DNA of 64,000 nucleotides, taken from assembly GCF_002968015.1 (NCBI RefSeq), contig NZ_PUIP01000010.1, positions 1 to 64,000 of the forward strand. Direction: 5' to 3'. The notes under the pieces are model-generated. The model had not been told where the DNA came from. It saw only the letters and a list, made by a program, of their open reading frames with translations, and searched no databases. Source of the stretch: Massilia phosphatilytica. Lineage in GTDB: Bacteria; Pseudomonadota; Gammaproteobacteria; Burkholderiales; Burkholderiaceae_D. Made by a program: the position numbers and the translations under genes. Positions 8,706 to 16,222 of this stretch are shown piece by piece. Every line of letters starts with the position of its first letter. Within the stretch, counting starts at the first letter, position 1.

Positions 8706-10357
8706 CGGACCACCAGCAACGTGAACGGCCACACATACGCCTGCAAGGTGACCATGACACCGACCAGCACGGCCAGCGCGAAAGAGTGGAAGAAGACGAA
8801 GCGCAGGATGTCGCCTTCGTGGTTGATCCAGCGCGTGGCCGTGGAGGCGACGACGATGGACTGGGCATCGATCATCTTGCCCATGACGCCGCCGGAACTG
8901 TTCGCGGCGCCCATCAGGTTCGGCGACAGGCCGAGCTGCTCCGCCGCCACGCGCTGCATGCCGCCGAACAGCACGTTCGACGCGGTGTCCGACCCCGTCA
9001 TCGCCACGCCGAGCCAGCCCATGAGGGTGCCGAAGAACGGGTACAGCGCGCCCGTGTTGGCGAAGGCGAGGCCCAGGGTCGTGTCGGTGCCGGAGTAGCG
9101 CGTGAGCGTGCCCAGGGCCAGCATCAGCACGATGGTCAGCAGCGAATAGCGCACCAGCCACAGCGTGCGGAAGAACGTGCGCACGATCGCCCCGAGGCTG
9201 TAGTGCATGAACAGCGCGCCGACGATGGCCGACAGCAGGATGCCGGTGCCCGTCGCCGATAGCAGGTTGAAGACGTAGACGGCGGCTTCCGGCACGGCCT
9301 TGGGCACGACAGGCGGCATGCGCATGATCTGGTTGTGCAGCCCGTCCATCGGGAACTTGGGCGCGAACAGGCTGTTGAAATATTCCTTCACCGGCGGCAG
9401 GCCCCAGATGAAGACGAATACGGTGAGGATGATCCACGGCGTCCATGCGCGCACGAGTTCCGCCCGCGAATACTTGTCGGCGCGCTCCGTGCGCGGCGGG
9501 GTCTCCGCCTCGCGGCCCTTCAGGCTGGCCGACGTCCACACGGTCTTCGGCTGCCACACGCGCAGGAACAGGACGAGGGACGCCATCGACACGAGGGCGG
9601 CGATGATGTCGACCAGTTCCGGACCGATGAAGTTCGACACGAGGTATTGCGGGATCGCGAACGACAGGCCGGTCACGAGGATCGCGGGCCAGATGTCCCA
9701 CATCGCCTTGCGACCCGCAAACGCCCAGATCAGCCAGAACGGCACCAGCAGCGAAAAGAACGGGAGCTGGCGCCCGATCATCGCGGTCACTTCCATCAGG
9801 TCGTAGCCGTGCACCTTGGCCAGCGTGATCACGGGCGAGCCGAGTGCGCCGAACGCGACGGGCGCGGTATTCGCGATCAGCGACAGCCCGGACGCGGCCA
9901 ACGGGGAAAATCCGAGTCCGATCAGGATGCCGGCCGTGACCGCGACCGGCGTGCCGAAGCCCGCGGCGCCCTCGAAGAACGCGCCGAAGCAGAACGCGAT
10001 CAAGAGCAGTTGCAGGCGGCGGTCGTTCGTGATGCCCGACAGCGACGCCTGCAGCACCTTGAAGCTGCCGTTCTGTTCGCACAGCTGCTGCAGGAAGATG
10101 ATGTTCAACACGATCCAGCCGATGGGCAGCAGGCCGGTAAAGCCGCCGAGCAGCGCGGCCTTGCCGGCCATCGCGGCGGGCATCTGGTAGGCGAAGACGG
10201 CGACAAGGAAGGCGGCGCCCAGGCCGAGGGCGGCCGCGATGTGCGCCTTGATGTGGAAGAATCCGAGCGCGGCCAGCATCACCACCACGGGGACTGCGGC
10301 GAGCAGGGTCGATAGGCCCATGCTGCCGAACGGATCATAAATCTGTTGCCATACCAT
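8702..10357 (-). CDS. lldP: L-lactate permease LldP
   Basis: A 551-residue inner-membrane transporter of the lactate permease (LctP) family, normal length, with about 12 or more hydrophobic segments. Family landmarks include GAFFEGAAGFGTPVAV, GALGSPVITLAK, SGTDTTLGLAFA and MTGSDTASNVLFGGMQ. It is expected to carry L-lactate and, in many bacteria, D-lactate and glycolate by proton symport, which fits its place between lactate oxidation genes and glcDEF. A good ribosome-binding site (aaggag) precedes the ATG at 10357; 38 bp separate it from lutB, and it overlaps glcD by 4 nt. Confidence 0.95.
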   Translation of the reverse strand: MVWQQIYDPFGSMGLSTLLAAVPVVVMLAALGFFHIKAHIAAALGLGAAFLVAVFAYQMPAAMAGKAALLGGFTGLLPIGWIVLNIIFLQQLCEQNGSFKVLQASLSGITNDRRLQLLLIAFCFGAFFEGAAGFGTPVAVTAGILIGLGFSPLAASGLSLIANTAPVAFGALGSPVITLAKVHGYDLMEVTAMIGRQLPFFSLLVPFWLIWAFAGRKAMWDIWPAILVTGLSFAIPQYLVSNFIGPELVDIIAALVSMASLVLFLRVWQPKTVWTSASLKGREAETPPRTERADKYSRAELVRAWTPWIILTVFVFIWGLPPVKEYFNSLFAPKFPMDGLHNQIMRMPPVVPKAVPEAAVYVFNLLSATGTGILLSAIVGALFMHYSLGAIVRTFFRTLWLVRYSLLTIVLMLALGTLTRYSGTDTTLGLAFANTGALYPFFGTLMGWLGVAMTGSDTASNVLFGGMQRVAAEQLGLSPNLMGAANSSGGVMGKMIDAQSIVVASTATRWINHEGDILRFVFFHSFALAVLVGVMVTLQAYVWPFTLLVVR

Positions 10358-10395
10358 CTGTGCGTCTCCTTGATTGATTGAATTTTTATAGGTGT

Positions 10396-11841
10396 TTATC
10401 GGGGCTGGCCTTTGTCGCGCAGCAGGTCGGCCAGGCTGCGCGGTGCGGGCTTGAGGGGGGCTCTGTATTTTGTCCAGCCCAACTGGTCGTTCGGCGCCAG
10501 CACGCGCAGCCGCGTGGCCGCCCAGCGGAACAGGCGATAGACGCCGGGACGCGCGAATGCGCCGCGCCAGAACCGCCAGACGAGGCGCTCGCCGCGGCTG
10601 TACTTGGCGCCCTGCCCGCGCAGCGGGTGTTCGACCTCGGCGTCGGGATTACGGTTCGCCTCCGTACGCAGGCGCACGAGCAGTTGCGGGATCGGGATAC
10701 GCACGGGGCAGACGTCGCCGCACGCGCCGCACAGGCTCGATGCGGTGGCGAGATCCGCCGTCGACTCGAGGCCCAGCAAGTGCGGCGACAGGATCGCGCC
10801 GATCGGCCCCGGATACGTCGTGCCATACGCATGCCCACCGATGCGGCCGTAGACGGGGCAATGGTTCATGCACGCGCCGCAGCGGATGCATTGCAGGGTC
10901 GCGCGCAACTCCTCGTCGGCATAGGCCTGGGTGCGGCCGTTGTCGAGCAGGACGAGATGCAGTTCGCGCGGGCCATCCAGTTCACCGGCGCGGCGCGGGC
11001 CCGAAATCAGGTTGAAGTACGTGGTGACGGCCTGCCCGGTCGCGGAACGCGTCAGCAGGCTCGCGAGCGGCACGATGTGTTCCAGCTTTTCCACGACCTT
11101 CTCGATGCCCATGATGGCGATGTGCACGTCCGGCACGGTGGTCGACAGGCGCCCGTTGCCCTCGTTTTCGACGAGCCACAAGGTGCCCGTGTCGGCGGCG
11201 GCGAAGTTGACGCCCGAAAGGCCGATGTCGGCCTCGACGAACGCATTGCGCAAGGTGAGCCTTCCCGTCTGGATCAGCTGGTCGACGTCTTCCGTGTAGT
11301 CGGTGCCGGGGATGTGCTCGGCGAACAGCGCGCCGATGTCGGCACGGGTCTTGTGAATCGCTGGCATCACGATATGCGACGGCTTTTCGCCCGCCAGCTG
11401 GACGATGTATTCGCCCATGTCCGATTCCAGGCACGCGATGCCGCGCTGCTCGAGGTAGTGATTCAGTTCGATCTCCTCGCTCGCCATCGACTTGCCCTTG
11501 ACGATGCTTTTCGCACCGCGCGCGGTCGCGATGCCGTGGATGATCGCATTCGCTTCCTCGGGCGACGCCGCCCAGTGGACCGTGGCGCCGGCTGCCGTCA
11601 GCTTCGCTTCCAGCTGTTCCAGCAGCGCGGGCAGTTTCGCCAGTGCGTTCTTGCGGACCGCTTCGCCGAGGTCGCGCAGATGCTGCAGCTCGTCGTCGTC
11701 GCCGAACTGGCTGCGGCGCTTGTCCTGCAAAAAGGTCATCGCGCCTTTGAAACTCTGGCGCAGCCGGGCATCGTCCAGCGCCGCGCGGCTGCGCGCGTGG
11801 AAATCCTGGGGTGGAACGAACTGCAACGGTGACGTGGTCAT
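10396..11841 (-). CDS. lutB: Lactate utilization iron-sulfur protein LutB
   Basis: A 481-residue protein of the LutB/LldF/YkgF family. It combines an N-terminal LUD domain (about 60-300, with KGKSMASEEIELNHYLE and GVNFAAADTGTLWLVENEGN) and a C-terminal ferredoxin-like region with CIRCGACMNHCPVYG and CGACGDVCPVRIP. With LutA and LutC it forms a cytoplasmic complex that oxidises L-lactate to pyruvate. The ATG at 11841 overlaps the lutC stop by 4 nt, which rules out the longer upstream reading. Length is normal. Confidence 0.94.
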   Translation of the reverse strand: MTTSPLQFVPPQDFHARSRAALDDARLRQSFKGAMTFLQDKRRSQFGDDDELQHLRDLGEAVRKNALAKLPALLEQLEAKLTAAGATVHWAASPEEANAIIHGIATARGAKSIVKGKSMASEEIELNHYLEQRGIACLESDMGEYIVQLAGEKPSHIVMPAIHKTRADIGALFAEHIPGTDYTEDVDQLIQTGRLTLRNAFVEADIGLSGVNFAAADTGTLWLVENEGNGRLSTTVPDVHIAIMGIEKVVEKLEHIVPLASLLTRSATGQAVTTYFNLISGPRRAGELDGPRELHLVLLDNGRTQAYADEELRATLQCIRCGACMNHCPVYGRIGGHAYGTTYPGPIGAILSPHLLGLESTADLATASSLCGACGDVCPVRIPIPQLLVRLRTEANRNPDAEVEHPLRGQGAKYSRGERLVWRFWRGAFARPGVYRLFRWAATRLRVLAPNDQLGWTKYRAPLKPAPRSLADLLRDKGQPR

Positions 11842-12515
11842 GCCGGCTCTCCGGTGACGATGACGACCCACGTCCAGCGCGGACCGTGCGCGCCGAAGGC
11901 CAGGGTCTGCTGGATGTCGGACGTGCGCGACGGTCCCGTCGCCAGCACGAGGTTGGTCGGCATGCCGTCCTGCCAACGCTCCGCGTGCAGCGCCTGGTGC
12001 AGGTCGGCGTGCAAGGTGTGTGCGTACACGAGCGCGATGTGCAGCGGCGGCACCAGCGACACCGTGCGCGGCGACATCGCATCCGGCGCCAGCACCAGCG
12101 TGCCGGTGGCGGCGATGCCGGAACGGACGACCGTGAAGCCGGCATCGACGGTGCCGAACAGTTCCCCTTTCCAGTCTTCCAGCGGGCGGTCGAACGCGAG
12201 CGCTGCGACACCGGACGGCAGTGCGGCACGCAGGGCGCGGCCTTCAGCGCTGACGCTGTCGACGAGGATGCGGCGTACGCCCGCGTCGACGATGCGTTGC
12301 GCGAGCAGCGCGGGCCACTCATCGGGCCGTGCGCACCACGCCTGCGCGCGCACGGCTTCCAGCGCGGCCTGCATGCGTTGCGCGAGGACGCCTGGTGCCG
12401 CGGCGTCGCGGCGCGCGTCGAAATGGGCGTCGATGCGGTCCTCCAGATCGTTCAGACCCGCGCCGTGCGGACCGGCCGCGCGCAGGCGGCCCAGGATGCG
12501 GTCGCGCGCATTCAT
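11838..12515 (-). CDS. lutC: Lactate utilization protein LutC
   Basis: A 225-residue LUD-domain protein (LutC/LldG family). Typical segments are VSLVPPLHIALV and the C-terminal GPSRTSDIQQTLAFGAHGP, the conserved end of the LUD fold. The start at 12515 (MNARDRILGRLR) overlaps the lutA stop by 4 nt. It is the third component of the LutABC L-lactate oxidation complex. Its gene sits between lutA and lutB, so the order here is A-C-B. Confidence 0.92.
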   Translation of the reverse strand: MNARDRILGRLRAAGPHGAGLNDLEDRIDAHFDARRDAAAPGVLAQRMQAALEAVRAQAWCARPDEWPALLAQRIVDAGVRRILVDSVSAEGRALRAALPSGVAALAFDRPLEDWKGELFGTVDAGFTVVRSGIAATGTLVLAPDAMSPRTVSLVPPLHIALVYAHTLHADLHQALHAERWQDGMPTNLVLATGPSRTSDIQQTLAFGAHGPRWTWVVIVTGEPA

Positions 12516-13267
12516 GCCTGTTCCCCCGGGTTGCCAATTCGGCGCCACAGGAAGCTGGCGAGATGTTCGACGGCGAGCGGTGCGGCCTGCTGCTGCGCCG
12601 CGTGGCCGATGTTGAGCAGGCAGGCGCAATCGGCCGACACCACGCGGCGGCAGCCCGTCGCGCGCATAGCCGCGATCTTGTCCGTGACCATGGCGCCGGA
12701 GATGTCCGCATGCTTGATCGAGAACGAGCCGCCGAAGCCGCAGCACTCGGATTCGCGCTCGTGTTCCACGCGCGTCACACCGGGCACGGCGTCGACCAGC
12801 GCCACGCCATGGGCCCGCGTGCCCATCTCGCGCCGCGCGGAACAGGAGGTGTGCAGGACGACGTCCTCTGGCAGCACGGGCGCCCCGGCGGGCATCTTCC
12901 ACTCGAGGACGTGCAACAGGAAGGCGCCGAATTCATACACGCGCGCCGCCACGGCCTGCGCCTGGCCGCCCACGACCGGATCGTCGCGGAACAGCTCGGG
13001 CCAGTGCTTGCGCATCATGCCCGCGCACGAGCCGGAGGGAACGATGATGGGCCAGGGTTCGGGAAACAGGTCCAGCTGGGCGCGCGCGACGGCACGGGCC
13101 TCGTCCGGATTCCCGCTGCTCCAGGCGGGCTGTCCGCAGCAGCTCTGGCCGCGCGGATAGTGGACGGTGACGCCGGCCGCTTCCAGCACGCGCACGGCGT
13201 CGAGCCCGGCCTGCGGCATGAACAGGTCGATCACACAAGTGCCGAACAGATACACGTTGCGAGTCAT
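12512..13267 (-). CDS. lutA: Lactate utilization protein LutA
   Basis: A 251-residue protein of the LutA/LldE family, made of two cysteine-rich CCG domains. The first holds QSCCGQPAW and the second ESECCGFGGSFS, with extra cysteines in PSGSCAGMM and LHTSCSARR, so a 4Fe-4S cluster is expected. It works with LutB and LutC in oxidation of L-lactate to pyruvate. The ATG at 13267 follows a caggag ribosome-binding site. It is the first gene of a seven-gene leftward operon and is divergent from lldR across a 101-bp regulatory region. Confidence 0.94.
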   Translation of the reverse strand: MTRNVYLFGTCVIDLFMPQAGLDAVRVLEAAGVTVHYPRGQSCCGQPAWSSGNPDEARAVARAQLDLFPEPWPIIVPSGSCAGMMRKHWPELFRDDPVVGGQAQAVAARVYEFGAFLLHVLEWKMPAGAPVLPEDVVLHTSCSARREMGTRAHGVALVDAVPGVTRVEHERESECCGFGGSFSIKHADISGAMVTDKIAAMRATGCRRVVSADCACLLNIGHAAQQQAAPLAVEHLASFLWRRIGNPGEQA

Positions 13268-13342
13268 GCAAAGTCTCCTGAAGTTCGTTGTCTTTTTTCT
13301 TTTAGTCGGGAGATCTTTGCAGTATTCTCAACGCATCACAAA

Positions 13343-13355
13343 CTGGTTGGGCCAG
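13343..13355. promoter_or_regulatory. Putative LldR operator O1
   Basis: The 13-mer ctggttgggccag lies in the lutA-lldR divergent intergenic region, 14 nt before the lldR GTG and 76 nt before the lutA ATG. Its core tggt-tgg-gcca is one mismatch from the TGGT-N3-ACCA dyad typical of FadR-subfamily GntR regulators. The identical 13-mer recurs just after lldR (14092-14104). The repeat is seen directly; assignment to LldR is inference. Confidence 0.5.
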
Positions 13356-13368
13356 AGGAGGAGAACAC

Positions 13369-14085
13369 GTGGTCACAGCGAACCGGCACGCCGGCGGACG
13401 GGTCGTATCGGTCATCCACCAGATGGAAGAGGCATTGCTTGACGGCAGTTTTCCGGCCAATTCGAAGCTGCCGTCGGAGCGCGAGCTGGCCGAGCGTTAC
13501 GGGGTGTCGCGCAACACCGTGCGCGAGGCGATCCAGCAACTGGGGGCGCGCGGGCTCGTGCGCATCCGGCCGCGCAGCGGCGTGTTCGTGTCGGACCAGT
13601 TGCGCACGGGCGCGACGTCGCCCTGGGGTCAGCTGATCGCCGACAGCCCCGCGCGGCGCGAAGACATCCTGGAATTCCGACGCGTGCTGGAAGGCGCTAC
13701 CGCCTACTTCGCCGCCTTGCGCGGCACGGACGAGGACCTGGAGCGCATCCGCGGCGCGATGGCGCGGCTCGACCAGGCGCGCCGGGAAGGCAACCACGCC
13801 AGCGAATCGCGCATCGACGTCGAATTGCACGAGGCGATCGCCCAGGCCTCCGGCAACAGCATGTTCCTGCACCTGCACAGCAGCGTCACGAAGATGATGC
13901 GCGAGCACATCATCCGCAACGTCGACGGCTTGCGTGAGCTGAACGAGTCGGTGTCGGAAATCCTGGCGTGGCAGCACCGCTCGGTCTGCGACGCGATCTG
14001 CGCGCGGCGCCCGGAAGAGGCGCGCACGGCGATGCAGACTCACATCGACTACGTGCGCAGCCGGTTCGACGCGGACGAGGGATAG
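13369..14085 (+). CDS. lldR: FadR-type GntR regulator, probable LldR
   Basis: A 238-residue transcription factor. The N-terminal winged helix (about 15-78) shows LPSERELAERYGVSRNTVREAIQQL, and the C-terminal all-helical FCD domain (about 95-225) has the arginine, aspartate and histidine residues (EFRRVLEG, DVELHEAI, HRSV, HIDYV) that bind metal and ligand in this family. The start is GTG at 13369 after gaggaggag. Its divergent position to the lactate operon points to a lactate-responsive regulator. Identical 13-bp sites flank the gene on both sides, which suggests autoregulation or looping. Confidence 0.88.
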   Translation: MVTANRHAGGRVVSVIHQMEEALLDGSFPANSKLPSERELAERYGVSRNTVREAIQQLGARGLVRIRPRSGVFVSDQLRTGATSPWGQLIADSPARREDILEFRRVLEGATAYFAALRGTDEDLERIRGAMARLDQARREGNHASESRIDVELHEAIAQASGNSMFLHLHSSVTKMMREHIIRNVDGLRELNESVSEILAWQHRSVCDAICARRPEEARTAMQTHIDYVRSRFDADEG

Positions 14086-14091
14086 CCGACG

Positions 14092-14104
14092 CTGGTTGGG
14101 CCAG
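14092..14104. promoter_or_regulatory. Putative LldR operator O2
   Basis: An exact second copy of ctggttgggccag, 6 nt after the lldR stop. Here the dyad extends to 6-bp arms (cgctgg/ccagcg, 14090-14106). It may be a second LldR site about 750 bp from the first or, alternatively, a weak hairpin terminator, although no T-run follows. Confidence 0.45.
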
Positions 14105-14231
14105 CGCCGTTCGTCCGCTGTTGCAACGCTCCGGCCCTTAAAACATGCAGTTTGTCGCAGTCCGATGGAGCGGATCGGGACGTATGGATACAGTACAACC
14201 ATCCGATCAACGACATCCCGAAGGACCCATC

Positions 14232-14603
14232 ATGAAAAAGACCGCCGCCATCATCATCCTGTTCCTGTTCGCCCTGCTCGTCTGGAACGTCTTCACGTTC
14301 GGCGACAGCGTCGTCAGCATCGGCGACGAGGATATCGGCGGCCCGCTGGGCGCCGTGCTAGCGACGGTCTTCGCGGGCGGCGGCATGCTGCTGGCCGGAT
14401 TGATCATGCTGTTCGTGGGCGCCGTGCTCGCGGTGGTGTTCGCCGGCGTGGGCATACTGGTCATCGGCGGCCTGGCCGTCGGCGCCTGCGTGCTGGCCCT
14501 GATGATTTCTCCGCTGCTGCTGCCGCTGCTGGTGCCCCTCGCGATCGTGTGGTTCTTCGTGAGCCGCTCGCGCAAGCACCGCTACATGCAGCAAGCCGTG
14601 TGA
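14232..14603 (+). CDS. Small hydrophobic membrane protein, 123 aa
   Basis: A 123-residue integral membrane protein with about four hydrophobic stretches: an N-terminal segment (about 5-22), two Gly/Val/Ala-rich segments (about 41-88) and a final one (about 90-112), ending in a basic tail SRSRKHRYMQ. The ATG at 14232 follows a gaagga ribosome-binding site; upstream in-frame starts lack one. No family is recognised. Its stop codon lies in the loop of a 10-bp hairpin that probably ends transcription. Confidence 0.75.
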   Translation: MKKTAAIIILFLFALLVWNVFTFGDSVVSIGDEDIGGPLGAVLATVFAGGGMLLAGLIMLFVGAVLAVVFAGVGILVIGGLAVGACVLALMISPLLLPLLVPLAIVWFFVSRSRKHRYMQQAV

Positions 14604-14639
14604 AGCACGGCTTGCGTAGGGTGGGCACCCCGTGCCCAC
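14591..14639 (+). terminator. Double hairpin at the end of the membrane-protein gene
   Basis: Stem 1 has perfect 10-bp arms at 14591-14600 and 14606-14615 (gcaagccgtg/cacggcttgc) with the TGA stop codon in its 5-nt loop. Stem 2 has 7-bp arms gtgggca (14621-14627) and tgcccac (14633-14639) around ccccg. No long T-run follows, so this is not a textbook intrinsic terminator. Stem 2, within gtagggtgggcacccc, resembles a dispersed repeat I associate with betaproteobacteria. Confidence 0.45.
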
Positions 14640-14666
14640 GCGTGACGTTTGCCACGTGTTGGCGTT

Positions 14667-15410
14667 TCAAATCCCTTCTACGAGCCGCATCGCGAACACG
14701 ATCGGCAACCCGGCCGCGATGACCTTCCGCGCGGCCGCGCCGTGGTCATACGGCACCCTGAAATACTGGATGTCACGCGCGGCGTCATCGAACACCGCAT
14801 AGCACGCCGCGTTGTTCTGGTCGCGCGGCTGGCCCACGGCGCCGGGCAGCACGAGATACTGGTGCTGCGGCTGCAGCCCGATGGATTCTCCCGGCTGCGG
14901 CACGTGGCGGCCCATGCGGCCATCATCGGCGCGGCGGTACAGCGCGGGCGCATGCACATGGCCGGAAAACACGATGCGGCTGGCGCTGGCGCGGATGCTG
15001 CGCTCGGCCTGCTCGATCCCCGTCACGTATTCCCACCGCTCGGGCGCATGCGCGCTCGCATGCACGAAGCACGCGTTGCCATGTCGTTGCGTGAGGGGCA
15101 GCGCGGCGAGGAACGCCAGCTGCCCGGCATCCAGCTGGCCGCTGGTCCACGCGATGACCTCGCGCGCCTCCGCATGCATGCGCGCGGAGGGCGGCCGCGT
15201 GGCCGCGTAGTCATGATTGCCCTGCACCGCCACGGCGCCCCGTTCCACGTACGCCATCACCGTGCGCACGACCCAGGCCGGATCGGCGCCATAGCCGACG
15301 AAGTCGCCCGTGAACGCGTACTGGTCGACGTGCTGGCGCTCCGCATGCGCGAGGCAGGCTTCCACCGCCTCGCGGTTCGCGTGCAGGTCGGTCAGCAGGG
15401 CGAGGCGCAC
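14667..15410 (-). CDS. Metallophosphoesterase family protein
   Basis: A 247-residue calcineurin-like phosphoesterase. The metal motifs are in order: LTDLHANREA (residues 7-16), GDFVGYGADP, GNHDY, then histidines in CFVHAS and SGHVHAP. The family includes nucleases and nucleotide phosphodiesterases; the substrate here is unknown. The start is GTG at 15410, four nt after the queC stop; the longer upstream frame runs inside queC and is not credible. No signal peptide, so cytoplasmic. It is probably co-transcribed with queC. Confidence 0.85.
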   Translation of the reverse strand: MRLALLTDLHANREAVEACLAHAERQHVDQYAFTGDFVGYGADPAWVVRTVMAYVERGAVAVQGNHDYAATRPPSARMHAEAREVIAWTSGQLDAGQLAFLAALPLTQRHGNACFVHASAHAPERWEYVTGIEQAERSIRASASRIVFSGHVHAPALYRRADDGRMGRHVPQPGESIGLQPQHQYLVLPGAVGQPRDQNNAACYAVFDDAARDIQYFRVPYDHGAAARKVIAAGLPIVFAMRLVEGI

Positions 15411-15414
15411 GACA

Positions 15415-16128
15415 TCAAGCGCTCGCGCGCTCCTTTGCGTACTGCTCGTAGCCGCGCGCGCGCAGCTCGCACGCCGGGCACTTGCCGCAGCCGTGGCCCC
15501 ACGCGTGCGGGGCGCCACGTTCGCCGAGGTAGCAGGTGTGCGTCTCGAAGCGGATCAGGTCGACGAGCGCCTCGCCGCCGCACTGCTCCGCCAGCTGCCA
15601 GGTCTGCTTCTTGTCGATCCACATCAGCGGCGTCTCGACCTTCAGGCGCGTGGCCATGCCCAGGTTCAGCGCGACCTGCAGCGCCTTCATCGTGTCGTCG
15701 CGGCAGTCGGGGTAGCCGGAGAAATCCGTCTCGCACATGCCGCCCACGAGCACGTTCAGGCTGCGGCGGTACGCGACCGTCGCAGCCACGGTCATGAACA
15801 GCAGGTTGCGGCCGGGAACGAAGGTGTTCGGCAAGCCGTTGGCCTGCATCTGGATCTCGGCATTGCTGGTCAGCGCGGTGTCGGAAATGCGCGCGATCAG
15901 CGACAGGTCGATCAAGTGGTCCTCGCCCAGGCGCTGGTCCCAGGTGGCCGACAGCGCGCGCATCTTGGCGAGCACGGGCGCGCGCACGTCGAGTTCGATC
16001 GCGTGGCGCTGGCCATAGTCGAAACCGATGGTTTCCACGCGCTCGTAGCGCTCCAGGGCCCAGGCCAGGCAGGTGGTGGAATCCTGTCCTCCGCTGAACA
16101 GGACAAGGGCGGTATCGGGTAGGTGCAT
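15415..16128 (-). CDS. queC: 7-cyano-7-deazaguanine synthase QueC
   Basis: A 237-residue ATP-dependent enzyme that converts 7-carboxy-7-deazaguanine to preQ0 in queuosine biosynthesis. It has the PP-loop LFSGGQDSTTCL near the N-terminus, FDYGQRHAIEL, PGRNLLFM, and the C-terminal zinc site CYLGERG...CGKCPACELR. I choose the ATG at 16128 because aggaattcatc supplies a ribosome-binding site and the length matches the family; an ATG 14 codons upstream is possible. It is divergent from tamA. No other queuosine genes are nearby. Confidence 0.94.
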   Translation of the reverse strand: MHLPDTALVLFSGGQDSTTCLAWALERYERVETIGFDYGQRHAIELDVRAPVLAKMRALSATWDQRLGEDHLIDLSLIARISDTALTSNAEIQMQANGLPNTFVPGRNLLFMTVAATVAYRRSLNVLVGGMCETDFSGYPDCRDDTMKALQVALNLGMATRLKVETPLMWIDKKQTWQLAEQCGGEALVDLIRFETHTCYLGERGAPHAWGHGCGKCPACELRARGYEQYAKERASA

Positions 16129-16222
16129 GATGAATTCCTGTAGTGACGTCGGCACCGAGTCGTCCGCCATCGGTTTTGACAATCAGTTAAGATGTGGCCG
16201 GCATATTGACGAATGGAGCGAC

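Noticed and set aside
16129..16182. Longer QueC start sites upstream of 16128
   Set aside because: These starts lack a ribosome-binding site and would give an N-terminus longer than the family norm.
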